The position numbers were made by a program, and so were the translations under genes. DNA of 44,216 nt. It comes from Lachnospiraceae bacterium UBA3641. Lineage in GTDB: Bacteria > Bacillota > Clostridia > Lachnospirales > Lachnospiraceae. The notes under the pieces were generated by a model. That model was given only the letters and a program-made list of their open reading frames with translations, was not told the origin of the DNA and made no database searches. The stretch spans positions 1 through 44,216 of the forward strand of contig DFKQ01000010.1 in the NCBI GenBank assembly GCA_002373875.1. The letters are read 5' to 3'. Positions 15,950-24,874 of the stretch are shown one piece after another. Numbering within the stretch: the stretch's first letter is position 1; each line of letters begins with the position of its first letter.

Positions 15950-16274
15950 ATGACTATCAAGGACATCGCGCGTGAATGCGGTGTGTCGATCGCGACCGTG
16001 TCAAATGTCCTTAACGGAAGAAAAAAGACGACGCCCGATATTGTTGAGGGCATTATGAAGTACTTAGAGGACAGAGGCTATATGGTGGTCCTTCAGAACC
16101 TCCGTCTCTATGCAAGGTGGTCGGATAACATCTATGAGGCTTCCCCTTGAGGAGATAGGCGAAACATCGGCCAGGCTCCTGCTTGAGAAGATAACGGCAG
16201 AGCCTTCGGGAGTAAGGCTTAACGGGAATATGGTTAAGATACCATGTACCCTTATGATCAGAGAGTCAGTGTAA
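15950..16274 (+). pseudogene. LacI-family regulator remnant with internal deletion and frameshift
   Basis: The first 46 codons (MTIKDIARECGVSIATVSNV then LNGRKKTTPDIVEGIMKYLE) are an intact LacI helix-turn-helix. The frame then runs into a short nonsense tail. In another frame, from about 16107 to the stop at 16274, the sequence reads ITSMRLPLEEIGETSARLLL and ends PCTLMIRESV, the usual C-terminus of LacI/PurR proteins. About 250 codons of effector domain are missing between them. An extended -10 (TGATATAAT, 15892-15900) still lies upstream. It was probably the regulator of the arabinoxylan genes or of the adjacent esterase. Confidence 0.8.
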
Positions 16275-17604
16275 AAACATTCATATTATCATTGCTTGCA
16301 GCGTTCCATGGGACGGTATCCCGTGGAACGTTTTTATTGCCATCGTTTTCTGGGTCGTTACTTGAACCGTTCGGATCATGGTATTTGACAAAATCAGCGA
16401 AACGGTCACACATCCTTCCGGCCAGCTCGTAATGTTTTCCGCTAAAGGGGCGCCAGCACATGTTAAGGGTCTCGAACCAGAACCAGAGATCTGACGAATG
16501 GAAGACGCCCGGCCTGTCCCAACCCGGGATATCCGGACAGAATTCATATACATAAACATCCTTCCTGCCCCCATCCCTTGTAACCTTGCCTACCGCATCA
16601 TAAACAGAGGCCTTAACGGCGTTGGTTCCGTTTATGATAAATTCATCGGATGTATAGCCTGTCACTACGGGAATGTCGGCATAGTCACCTGCGGTAAACA
16701 GATCGTATGCGTCCCCCTTATAGTTAACTCCGTCAATACATGGAACAAACCTGTTGTGATCCTCAGCAAACTCAGCGTATTTATCCCTTATGAACAGGGC
16801 ATCAAGCTTCCTTGCTTCCTCTATATGGGATACTCCAAGGAACTTAAGGAATTCATCACCCAATTCACTTACCTTATCTATGGGCGCGGGTGTCAGTATG
16901 GCATCCCCGGGGAAACGTATGATACCCGAGAATATCGCGGCACCCTTGAGCAAGGGGTAGTTATCCTTATTGCATATCTGGTTAAGGACCGATCCGCCGC
17001 CTGCCGACTGGCCGGCAATGGTTATGTTTTCGGGGTCGCCGCCAAATGCCTGTATGTTTTCATATACCCATCTGAGGCCGGCCTTCTGATCAAGGAGACC
17101 GAAGTTACCCGGTGCATCGGGTGATTCTGCCGAAAGCTCCTTATGGGCTAAGAAGCCGAAGGCTCCCAGCCTGTAATTAACGCTTACTACGATGATACCG
17201 CGCCTTGCCAGCCGCTCCCCGTTGAATTCCATCTCGGCAGTATAGCCCCACTGGAAGGCACCTCCGAAGAACCAGACAAGAACCGGGAGCTTCTCATCCA
17301 TCTTCTTCGCGGGTGTCCATATGTTAAGATACAGGCAGTCCTCGCTCATGGGAATGTCCGGGTCCACATGCCATTCCAGGCAATAGAGATCGTCGCCCAT
17401 ACCGGGCCGGTCCTGTATTGATATGGGGGCAAACCTTACGGCATCAAGTGTTCCTTCCCATGTCCTTCCGTATACGGGTGCCTTCCATCTAAGATCACCC
17501 ACAGGGGGCATGGCATAGGGTATTCCCTTATACACGGTTACCCTGGGATCATTCCCGGGAAGTCCTCTTAAAGGCCCGTATTTGGTGGTGGTTTCTCTTA
17601 GCAT
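16258..17604 (-). CDS. Type-B carboxylesterase
   Basis: This is a 448-residue protein. ATG 17604 is chosen because AAGGAG lies 7 bases upstream and the family's normal N-terminus (YGPLRGLPGNDPRVTVYKGI) follows. The oxyanion loop is FFGGAF (112-117), the nucleophile Ser200 in AGQSAGGGS, the acid near Asp320/Glu321 and the His at 369 in GVFHSSD. The SEDCLYLNIWTP motif is conserved. GQSAGG replaces the commoner GESAGG, a tolerated variant. The natural substrate is unknown; near xylan genes, removal of acyl or feruloyl groups is possible. The last 25 or so codons overlap a plus-strand terminator and 17 bp of the LacI remnant. Confidence 0.87.
   Translation of the reverse strand: MLRETTTKYGPLRGLPGNDPRVTVYKGIPYAMPPVGDLRWKAPVYGRTWEGTLDAVRFAPISIQDRPGMGDDLYCLEWHVDPDIPMSEDCLYLNIWTPAKKMDEKLPVLVWFFGGAFQWGYTAEMEFNGERLARRGIIVVSVNYRLGAFGFLAHKELSAESPDAPGNFGLLDQKAGLRWVYENIQAFGGDPENITIAGQSAGGGSVLNQICNKDNYPLLKGAAIFSGIIRFPGDAILTPAPIDKVSELGDEFLKFLGVSHIEEARKLDALFIRDKYAEFAEDHNRFVPCIDGVNYKGDAYDLFTAGDYADIPVVTGYTSDEFIINGTNAVKASVYDAVGKVTRDGGRKDVYVYEFCPDIPGWDRPGVFHSSDLWFWFETLNMCWRPFSGKHYELAGRMCDRFADFVKYHDPNGSSNDPENDGNKNVPRDTVPWNAASNDNMNVFTLTL
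16302..16335 (+). terminator. Rho-independent terminator of the LacI remnant, inside the esterase 3' end
   Basis: A 12-bp stem, CGTTCCATGGGA (16302-16313) with TCCCGTGGAACG (16319-16330), has one G-T wobble and is followed by TTTTT. It reads out as VPRDTVPWNA near the C-terminus of the minus-strand carboxylesterase. Confidence 0.75.
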
Positions 17605-17703
17605 GGCATGTCTCCTTATAATTCTCCGTTTCTCCCATAACATCATACCCGTAATCCGGTGCAAAATCAAATACGGGTTTTCACTCCGAATTAAATAAAT
17701 GGA

Positions 17704-17732
17704 TTGTATTTTGTATTTACAGAAGATATAAT
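17704..17732 (+). promoter_or_regulatory. Promoter upstream of the GGDEF-cobalamin gene run
   Basis: TTGTAT (17704-17709), a 17-bp spacer and TATAAT (17727-17732) lie 67 bp before the GGDEF start. No other strong promoter was seen before the cobalamin genes, so it may serve all of them. An inverted repeat ACCCGTA/TACGGGT (17647-17678) lies just upstream. Confidence 0.65.
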
Positions 17733-17798
17733 TGTTGTGTATATGTACATACCATGTAACCAATCAAAGCAGTTTCGCGTTAAATTGCGGAGGCAGAT

Positions 17799-19208
17799 AT
17801 GAATTTTCAGACAACAGTGGACAGCATGTATACAATGACCTGTGTTGTTTCCGTTGAGAAGCTTGAAGGGGATAAGTACGGTGATGTACGTATAGTCACG
17901 GGCAACAAGGCCTATATCGATTCCATTGAGAATCCGCCCGAGAACATGCGCATGCTTACCGATAAGTTCGTGCCGGGTTCCCTGTACACGGATTACCTTA
18001 CCAGAGACCTTAATTTCGAGGCTGCCTGCTACAGGGCTGCGGTCCTTAAGAAGTGTGTACATTCATATGCCCACCCGGACAGGTTCGATATCTGGTTTAA
18101 CATGAACTTTATGCCCTTGTATCCGGATGATGGGAATATCTGCTATTGCACTTATTCGATGGAGGTTAATTTCGAGCCCGATTCCTCTGTCATGAGTTCG
18201 ACCTCATCCAACATGGCCGGTGAGGTATTGGCAACCTGTATCAAGCTGCGCAGTGCTACTGATTTTATTGCCACCATGCAGGATGTCATCAAGGATATAC
18301 GTCATCTGTGTAAGGCCAGGAGCTGCTGCATACTCCTGATGGACAGGCTTAAGAGGACATGCTCTGTCCTGTGTCAGGATTCCGAGCCTCCCTTTGAGAA
18401 TGCGATAGATGAACATGTGGAAGGTGTTGATTTCTATCCCATAGCCGAGTCATTCGAACAGACCATATCCGGCAGCAACTGCATAGTTGCGCGGAATGAA
18501 ACGGAAATGGAGGTCATAAAGGAGAGGAATCCCGTATGGTATGAATCTCTCAGGCAGGCGGGCGTTGATTCCATCATCCTCTTTCCCCTTAAGATCCGTA
18601 AGGATCTTCTGGGATATATATGGGCGGTGAGCTATGACAGTGAGGATGCAGGCGATATCAAGGAAACATTGGAAATTACGACCTTTATACTGGCATCGGA
18701 GATAGCCAATTATCTTATGGTGGACAGGCTTCGCATCTTAAGTTCAAGGGATCTGCTCACGGGTGTCATGAACCGTAACGAGATGAACAATCTTGTAGAT
18801 CGCTTAAGTAAGGGAAGTGAGGAGGGTGCTGAGTCTATCGGTGTTATCTTCGCTGACCTTAACGGCCTTAAGACCGTTAATGATAATGAAGGCCATCCTG
18901 CCGGGGACAAGCTCCTTAGGGATGCGGCGGATTCCCTGCGGGATGTGTTTAATGAAGAGGAGATATTCAGGGCGGGAGGCGACGAATTCTGTGTCCTCAT
19001 CAAGAATATCTCACAGGAGGAGCTGACTGCTAAGGTGGAAGAGCTTAAGCAGGCTGCTGGGCGGCGTACCAGGGTCAGCTTGGCGGTAGGGTGTTCTGCC
19101 GCGGGGAATGCCAAAAATGTCCGCACGGCTCTTCGCCATGCCGATGAGAACATGTATGAGGATAAGCGGCGCTTCTATGAGATGCACCCTGAGAGGAAGG
19201 CAAGATAG
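17799..19208 (+). CDS. Cytoplasmic diguanylate cyclase with GAF-like sensor
   Basis: This is a 469-residue protein after GCGGAGG. No transmembrane helix is seen. Residues about 1-130 form an unassigned N-terminal domain, about 150-300 a GAF-like domain, and about 310-465 a GGDEF domain. The active-site motif is intact: Gly393-Gly394-Asp395-Glu396-Phe397, with the metal-binding DLNGLKTVND upstream. No clear RxxD inhibitory site was identified. It should synthesise cyclic di-GMP from GTP. It lies 30 bp upstream of the cbiG-cbiH fusion on the same strand, so it may be cotranscribed with cobalamin synthesis. Confidence 0.9.
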   Translation: MNFQTTVDSMYTMTCVVSVEKLEGDKYGDVRIVTGNKAYIDSIENPPENMRMLTDKFVPGSLYTDYLTRDLNFEAACYRAAVLKKCVHSYAHPDRFDIWFNMNFMPLYPDDGNICYCTYSMEVNFEPDSSVMSSTSSNMAGEVLATCIKLRSATDFIATMQDVIKDIRHLCKARSCCILLMDRLKRTCSVLCQDSEPPFENAIDEHVEGVDFYPIAESFEQTISGSNCIVARNETEMEVIKERNPVWYESLRQAGVDSIILFPLKIRKDLLGYIWAVSYDSEDAGDIKETLEITTFILASEIANYLMVDRLRILSSRDLLTGVMNRNEMNNLVDRLSKGSEEGAESIGVIFADLNGLKTVNDNEGHPAGDKLLRDAADSLRDVFNEEEIFRAGGDEFCVLIKNISQEELTAKVEELKQAAGRRTRVSLAVGCSAAGNAKNVRTALRHADENMYEDKRRFYEMHPERKAR

Positions 19209-19238
19209 AGAGGGCGCCGGAAGGGGCAGGTACATTGA

Positions 19239-21170
19239 ATGAAGACCGTAATATTTGCGGTAACAACCGAAGGAGCCGGAGCAGCAGGAAGAATAAGGGA
19301 CCTGTTAACAGAGGAGAATTTCTGTAAGGGTTCGGATATAAAGGTTTACATAAAACATAAATCTGACACATTGGTTAAGGACCGATGTGTCATTTTATTT
19401 GACAGGGAAGAGATGGCAGGATATGTGCGGCGGGAATTCCCCCGGGCAGATGCGCTGATCTTCATCTGCGCGGCAGGCATAGCGGTACGTATGATAGCCC
19501 CCTGCCTTGAACATAAATCGAAGGATCCGGCGGTGCTTGTGGTTGATGATGGAATGAATTATTGCATCCCCATCCTGTCAGGTCATCTTGGCGGGGCCAA
19601 TGAGCTGGCGCGTACCATATCGGACAGGCTTAAAACAATACCTGTTATAACAACCGCTTCGGATGTGGCCGGACTTACTGCGGTGGATATGTTTGCAAGG
19701 TCACACGACCTGGTCATCACTGACTTTGAGAGGGCTAAGGTCCTGACGGCAGCCCTGCTTGAGGGGGAAAAGCTTATGGTGGTAAATGAAGTCAGTGATA
19801 CGATTGACCTTATGCCGGCTGATATCCCGGACGGATATATACTCGCGGACAGCGGATATACTTCCGGGATGCGCGATGATAAAAAAATTTCCGGTACGGC
19901 AGATAATGGACGAACTGCCATAAACAGTCCGGGAAAGGATAACGAGGCCGGATATGGGAAGAAGCTTCGGATAACATACAAAAAAAGAGGGGATCATGAT
20001 GAAGGCTGGAACCGGGAGGATATGATAACACTGGATCTGGTCCCGGCGTGCTTAAATGTGGGGATAGGATGCAGAAGGGGAACGGACAGGGAGACGATAA
20101 GGGCTGCGATAGACAGGTGTTTTGGTTTACATAACCTGCACAAATCCGCGATAAAGAGAATATGCAGCATAGACCTTAAAGCGGATGAAGAGGGCCTGCT
20201 TGCTTACTGTAATGAAGAGGGCCTGCCTTGCACCTTTTATTCGGCGGACAGGCTAAAAAGGGTGGAGGGTGATTTTGCCGGCTCGGACTTCGTAAGCGGG
20301 GTTACGGGTGTTGATAATGTGTGTGAACGGAGTGCCGTGGCTGAGGGTGGAAGGCTCATCGTCAGGAAAGAAGCATACGATGGCGTGACGGTTGCGGTAG
20401 CCGTGAGAACCCGGATGCAATGCCAAAAGAACCGTCCCCGTGGCTTGTATGTGGTGGGTATCGGTCCGGGTGATGAAAAGGGAATGACGATAAGGGCCAG
20501 AGAGGTCCTTGATAAATGCAGGATCATCGCCGGATATAAAACCTACATTGATCTGGTAAAGCCCATGCTCCCGGGTGATAAGGAATATATTGAAACGGGC
20601 ATGAGGGCCGAAGAGGAGAGGTGCAGGATGGCCCTTGAGGCTGCGGCTTCGGGACGGGGAGATGTGTGCATGATATGCAGCGGGGATGCCGGTATATACG
20701 GAATGGCCGGGCTCATATACGAGCTGTCCTGCGAATATCCGGAGGTTAATATAGAGGTGGTTCCCGGTGTTACGGCAGCCCTTTCCGGATCAGCCCTTTT
20801 GGGGGCGGCTGCAGGCCATGACCTTGCCATAATAAGCTTAAGTGATCTGCTGACGCCACAGGCCCTTATAGAGAAGAGGCTCAGGGCAGCAGCGGAGGGG
20901 GACTACGTCATTGCTCTTTACAATCCCGCCAGTAAGAAAAGAACAGGCTATCTTAAGAAGGCCTGCGATATAGTGTCTGAGGTGAGGAATCCGGATACGG
21001 TATGCGGTTATGTAAGGAACATAGGCAGGAAAGGCGAGACGGTCAGGGTCACGACCCTTAAGGAGCTTGGGAATGTTGAAGCCGATATGTTCACAACGGT
21101 ATTTATAGGTAACTCGATGACGAAAAATATAGGCGGTCATATGGTTACACCAAGGGGATACAGGCTATGA
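19239..21170 (+). CDS. cbiGH: CbiG-CbiH fusion (cobalt-precorrin-5A hydrolase / precorrin-3B C17-methyltransferase)
   Basis: This is a 643-residue fusion for the anaerobic corrin ring pathway. Residues 1 to about 392 are CbiG: FICAAGIAVRMIAPCL and GGANELARTI in the N-domain, NVGIGCRRGT in the C-domain. CbiH starts at residue 402 with GLYVVGIGPGDEKGMTIRA, the SAM-dependent tetrapyrrole methylase glycine motif, and continues through GDAGIYGMAGL. CbiG opens the delta-lactone with loss of acetaldehyde; CbiH methylates C17 and contracts the ring. Two dispersed repeats are embedded: at codons 42-52 and exactly at the linker (codons 395-402). The gene overlaps cbiJE by 4 bp. Confidence 0.92.
   Translation: MKTVIFAVTTEGAGAAGRIRDLLTEENFCKGSDIKVYIKHKSDTLVKDRCVILFDREEMAGYVRREFPRADALIFICAAGIAVRMIAPCLEHKSKDPAVLVVDDGMNYCIPILSGHLGGANELARTISDRLKTIPVITTASDVAGLTAVDMFARSHDLVITDFERAKVLTAALLEGEKLMVVNEVSDTIDLMPADIPDGYILADSGYTSGMRDDKKISGTADNGRTAINSPGKDNEAGYGKKLRITYKKRGDHDEGWNREDMITLDLVPACLNVGIGCRRGTDRETIRAAIDRCFGLHNLHKSAIKRICSIDLKADEEGLLAYCNEEGLPCTFYSADRLKRVEGDFAGSDFVSGVTGVDNVCERSAVAEGGRLIVRKEAYDGVTVAVAVRTRMQCQKNRPRGLYVVGIGPGDEKGMTIRAREVLDKCRIIAGYKTYIDLVKPMLPGDKEYIETGMRAEEERCRMALEAAASGRGDVCMICSGDAGIYGMAGLIYELSCEYPEVNIEVVPGVTAALSGSALLGAAAGHDLAIISLSDLLTPQALIEKRLRAAAEGDYVIALYNPASKKRTGYLKKACDIVSEVRNPDTVCGYVRNIGRKGETVRVTTLKELGNVEADMFTTVFIGNSMTKNIGGHMVTPRGYRL
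19364..19392. repeat. 29-bp dispersed palindrome (TGACACAT family), copy B, inside cbiG
   Basis: TGACACATTGGT pairs with ACCGATGTGTCA around a 5-base loop. The reverse complement matches 3492-3520 at 26 of 29 positions. In frame it encodes roughly SDTLVKDRCVI of the CbiG N-domain, between a strand and the conserved FICAAGIAVR region. Confidence 0.65.
20422..20444. repeat. GGGGACG-loop element at the CbiG-CbiH junction
   Basis: Arms GCCA (20422-20425) and TGGC (20441-20444) enclose AAAGAACCGTCCCCG, the reverse complement of the loop seen at 2349 and 10777. It encodes the linker residues QKNRPRG that join the two enzymes. Confidence 0.6.
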
Positions 21171-22600
21171 AGGTGTTATTGTTTGGCGGTACAAGTGAAG
21201 GACGCAGGATCGCGGAAGCCTTCGTTTCGGGAAGGAAAAAGACCGGAACCGTAAAGAGCATGCATATATGTGTGGCTTCGGACTACGGAGCGGGGCTTCT
21301 TCCTGAGGACGATGAGCTTATCATCCATCATAAACGTATGGATGAAGAGGAGATGGAAGAACTTATAAGGAGAGAAGGATTCGACGTCTGCGTAGATGCC
21401 ACGCATCCCTATGCAAGGATCGTGTCCGGGAATATAAGAGCGGCATGTGAGGCGGCGGGACTTAAGCTGTACAGGGTGGCAAGGGATGAGCTGTCCGATA
21501 AAAAGGACATATCATATGAAGAGGGGATCATCCGGTTCGATTCCCTGTCTGATGCGGTTTCATACATTAACGGATCGGACATAAGGAATATCTTTATCAC
21601 GACCGGCTCCAAAAACCTTGAGGAATATACCGCCATAAGTGATTATGCAAACAGATGCTACGTTCGTGTGCTTCCGTCGGCGGAGGCGATAAACAGGTGT
21701 ACGGGACTTAAGTTTAAGCCGGCGCACATTATCTGCATGCAGGGTCCCTTCGACAGGGATTTAAACCTTGCCATGTTTAAGGCATGCGGGGCTGATGTGG
21801 TGGTGACCAAGGAATCGGGGCAGGAGGGAGGCTATTACGAGAAGCTCGAAGCAGCCCGTGAACTTGGTATCAGCTGTCTTGTGATCGGCAGGCCGTCTGA
21901 GGATAAGGAGGAGACCTTCACACTTAAGGATATTTTTAATATACTGGGACTTGAAGAAAAGAAGAGGAAGAAGGCTTATCTTATAGGTACCGGCTGTGGG
22001 GAAGGGGATCTTACCATGAAGGCGTTAAGAGCCTTGTCCGACTGCGACCACATAATAGGGGCCGGCCGTATGATAGACGGACTGGGGGCGCTTGACCGAA
22101 GCCGTATCGGTGATAAGAAGCTATTCGTAAGCTACGATAAGGATGAGATAGACAGATATTTAAAGGATAATGAACCGGATGAGGTTGCCCTGCTGTATTC
22201 GGGTGATATAGGTTTCTACTCCGGGGCAGCGGGTATAGTGGACAGGCTTGACGAATATGAGATAGTGACCATTCCGGGAATATCATCGGGTGTTTACTTG
22301 TGCGACAGGCTTATGATCCCATGGCAGGATGTGAGGTTCTTAAGCTGTCATGGAAGAGAGCTTGACCTTAAAGAAGAGCTTGTAAACCATAAGAAGCTGC
22401 TCATACTCCTTGGCAGGGAGAAGGATGCGGCGGATATATGCAGATGCCTGTGCGACAGCGGCCATGAAGCTGCTTGCGTCTACATCGGTGAGAACCTGGG
22501 ATATAAGGATGAGAGGATAAGATCCGGCAGGGCGGCTGACTATACGAATATCAGGACATCATCCCTTGCGGTCATACTGGTGGATATATGGGAAAAGTAA
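21167..22600 (+). CDS. cbiJE: CbiJ-CbiE fusion (cobalt-precorrin-6A reductase / precorrin-6B C5-methyltransferase)
   Basis: This is a 477-residue fusion. The N-terminal CbiJ/CobK domain begins MKVLLFGGTSEGRRIAEAF and has VDATHPYARIVSGN and QGPFDRDLNLAMF, which are diagnostic. CbiE begins near residue 264 with YLIGTGCGEGDLTMKALRAL and contains LYSGDIGFYSGA and IPGISSG. CbiJ reduces the macrocycle with NAD(P)H; CbiE methylates C5. No CbiT (C15 methylase/decarboxylase) domain is attached, so it must be elsewhere. The start overlaps cbiGH by 4 bp and the end overlaps cbiA by 13 bp, indicating translational coupling. Confidence 0.93.
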   Translation: MKVLLFGGTSEGRRIAEAFVSGRKKTGTVKSMHICVASDYGAGLLPEDDELIIHHKRMDEEEMEELIRREGFDVCVDATHPYARIVSGNIRAACEAAGLKLYRVARDELSDKKDISYEEGIIRFDSLSDAVSYINGSDIRNIFITTGSKNLEEYTAISDYANRCYVRVLPSAEAINRCTGLKFKPAHIICMQGPFDRDLNLAMFKACGADVVVTKESGQEGGYYEKLEAARELGISCLVIGRPSEDKEETFTLKDIFNILGLEEKKRKKAYLIGTGCGEGDLTMKALRALSDCDHIIGAGRMIDGLGALDRSRIGDKKLFVSYDKDEIDRYLKDNEPDEVALLYSGDIGFYSGAAGIVDRLDEYEIVTIPGISSGVYLCDRLMIPWQDVRFLSCHGRELDLKEELVNHKKLLILLGREKDAADICRCLCDSGHEAACVYIGENLGYKDERIRSGRAADYTNIRTSSLAVILVDIWEK

Positions 22601-23994
22601 AAATAAACAGAATACTGATCTCAGCCCTTTCTTCGGGCTGCGGCAAGACCACAATAACCTGCGGTCTTATAAGGGCCCTTAAGAATCGCAGTCTTAAGGT
22701 CAGTGCCAGAAAATGCGGGCCCGACTATATCGATACCATGTTTTTAAGGACAGCCCTGTCGGTACCTGTCGGGAACCTGGACCCCTATTTCACGGATGGG
22801 GATGTGATGCGCTATCTTCTGGCATCGGGCTGTAAGGACAGTGACATCACGGTCATTGAAGGCGTGATGGGCTACTACGACGGACTGGGGGGAGTGAGCA
22901 CCGAAGGGTCGACCTACGAGGTGGCAGGAGAGACCGGAACACCCGTAGTCCTCATAGTTGATGCCTCGGGGATCAGTGTGACTCTGTCTGCCATGATCAG
23001 GGGTGTCCTTGATTATAAGAAGGACAATAACGTCAAAGGTCTTATCCTGAACAGGGTATCGCCGGCCTTCTACGACCGTCTGAAGGACCTGCTTGAGAAG
23101 GAATGCGGGGTAAGGGTCCTGGGCTATCTTGAGACGCTTGACGATATAAAGACGGGGTCAAGGCATCTTGGTCTTATGCAGCCCTTTGAGATAGAGAAGC
23201 TGACGGATAAGATAGATATCACTGCCGTAAGTCTTGAAAAAACCGTGGATATTGATGCCCTGATAGGTATAGCCTCACAGGCTGAGGAACTCAGGGATGA
23301 AATGCCCACGGAACTTGAAAGGGTAATGGCCGGTAAGGAAGCGGAAGCCGTAAGGAAGCGGCATCCGGTCATAGCACTGGCAAGTGATGAGGCCTTCTCC
23401 TTCTGTTATGATGACAACATAAGACTGCTTAAGGAGCTGGGGGCGGATATAAGATATTTTTCACCCCTTAAGGACAGCGCTCTTCCGGAGGATACGCAGG
23501 GGATCATCCTGTATGGGGGTTACCCTGAGAATCATGCGGACACGCTCAGCGAGAACACGGCTATGCTCGGGGCAATAGGCAGGGCTCATGCAGCGGGGAT
23601 ACCCATTATCGCTGAATGCGGCGGCTTTATGTATCTGTGCGATTCCCTGAAGGATGCGGAAGGTAACACTTATAAGCTGTGCGGCTGCCTTCCGGGAGCG
23701 GTATATAATGAGGGCAGGCTTACAAGGTTCGGATACATGGAGGCAACGGCCTTTACAGACGGTCTGTACGGTAAGGCAGGTACCACATTCCGTGGGCATG
23801 AGTTCCACCACTATGACTGCAGCGACAACGGGAGTGACTTTACAGCCCATAAGCCGGGAAGGGATATAAGCTACAGCTGCATGTTCCACTCAGATACTCT
23901 GGCAGCAGGCTTCCCCCATATATATGCCTACGCCAACCCGGAGCTGTATCTTAATTTTCTGGTCAGGGTTCTTCGGGCCCCGCACTCTGTATGA
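22588..23994 (+). CDS. cbiA: Cobyrinate a,c-diamide synthase
   Basis: This is a 468-residue glutamine amidotransferase-type synthetase. The P-loop is SSGCGKTTITCGLIRAL (about 11-27), followed by KCGPDYIDTMF and EGVMGYYDGLG, all conserved in CbiA/CobB. The C-terminal class-I-like amidotransferase domain has YGGYPENHAD and the nucleophile Cys in AECGGFMYLC (about 348-357), with a final GHEFHHYDC. It amidates the a and c carboxylates of cobyrinate using Gln and ATP. Its start is within the end of cbiJE. Confidence 0.95.
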   Translation: MGKVKINRILISALSSGCGKTTITCGLIRALKNRSLKVSARKCGPDYIDTMFLRTALSVPVGNLDPYFTDGDVMRYLLASGCKDSDITVIEGVMGYYDGLGGVSTEGSTYEVAGETGTPVVLIVDASGISVTLSAMIRGVLDYKKDNNVKGLILNRVSPAFYDRLKDLLEKECGVRVLGYLETLDDIKTGSRHLGLMQPFEIEKLTDKIDITAVSLEKTVDIDALIGIASQAEELRDEMPTELERVMAGKEAEAVRKRHPVIALASDEAFSFCYDDNIRLLKELGADIRYFSPLKDSALPEDTQGIILYGGYPENHADTLSENTAMLGAIGRAHAAGIPIIAECGGFMYLCDSLKDAEGNTYKLCGCLPGAVYNEGRLTRFGYMEATAFTDGLYGKAGTTFRGHEFHHYDCSDNGSDFTAHKPGRDISYSCMFHSDTLAAGFPHIYAYANPELYLNFLVRVLRAPHSV

Positions 23995-24017
23995 TAAGGA
24001 TAAAATAAGGAGCAGTG

Positions 24018-24788
24018 ATGCTGAAAGCCGTAATAATCGCATTCTCAACCTATTCGAAAATCCCTATGCCACACCTTGAATGGAAGAAGGAGGACATGAG
24101 ATATACCATGTGTGCCTTCCCTCTGGTAGGAGTCCTGATCGCTCTTGCGGAGTATGCGGCTTATATTGTGCTGACAGGTTCGGGAGCGGGATATGTCCTG
24201 TCTGCCGCGGTGATGACCCTTCTTCCCATCCTGATAACCGGCGGCATTCATATGGATGGCTATATGGATACATGGGATGCCCTGTCTTCATACGGTGATA
24301 AGGATAAAAAGCTGTCTATTCTTAAGGATCCTCATGTGGGAGCCTTTGCCGTCATTCATTGCATATGTTACATTATGTTAACCTTCGCCCTCTGGCATGA
24401 ACTGATAAGCCGGACAGGTGAGGGCTTAAGAGATGTCACGGCTCTTTATACGGTCCTGTCGGGCTTCGTACTGTCCAGGATACTCTCCGGGCTTTACGCG
24501 GTCAGTATGAAAAAGGCCAGGAAGAACGGAATGCTTAATGATGTGACAGAGGCTCATGATAATAAATGCGTGGGAATCCTTCTTGTCCAGCTCCTTCTTT
24601 TTTTTGTTCTGTCCGGGCTTGTGTTCGGGATCTGTTCATTTCTTTCCCTCATTCCCGCGATCATGGTTTCGGGCGTATACAAACATGTTTCATATAAGCT
24701 CTTCGACGGGATAACCGGCGATCTGGCAGGCTGGTTTTTACAGGTTCTTGAGCTTGCGATCCTTATGATCTTCACATTTATCAGGTAA
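24018..24788 (+). CDS. cobS: Adenosylcobinamide-GDP ribazoletransferase (cobalamin synthase)
   Basis: This is a 256-residue membrane protein with five or six helices. ATG 24018 follows AAGGAG at a good spacing; GTG 24015 is too close. The signature GGIHMDGYMDTWDALSSYGDK is the conserved CobS active-site region, followed by ILKDPHVGAFAVI. It joins alpha-ribazole phosphate to adenosylcobinamide-GDP, a late step of the nucleotide-loop pathway. It follows cbiA by 23 bp. CobT, needed to make the ribazole, is not in the window. Confidence 0.93.
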   Translation: MLKAVIIAFSTYSKIPMPHLEWKKEDMRYTMCAFPLVGVLIALAEYAAYIVLTGSGAGYVLSAAVMTLLPILITGGIHMDGYMDTWDALSSYGDKDKKLSILKDPHVGAFAVIHCICYIMLTFALWHELISRTGEGLRDVTALYTVLSGFVLSRILSGLYAVSMKKARKNGMLNDVTEAHDNKCVGILLVQLLLFFVLSGLVFGICSFLSLIPAIMVSGVYKHVSYKLFDGITGDLAGWFLQVLELAILMIFTFIR

Positions 24789-24874
24789 AAGCCTTAAGCA
24801 TAACTATATTATGATGTAATTATTCGGAGAATGTGATAAAATGATACCCAAAAAGAACGATGATAAGGAACCAA

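Noticed and set aside
16498..17124. 208-codon plus-strand ORF inside the carboxylesterase
   Set aside because: Antisense shadow; the minus-strand frame carries the full esterase family motifs.
17647..17678. ACCCGTA/TACGGGT inverted repeat as an operator for the GGDEF-cobalamin run
   Set aside because: Only 7-bp arms 18 bases apart; not distinguishable from chance without more copies, so only mentioned in the promoter entry.
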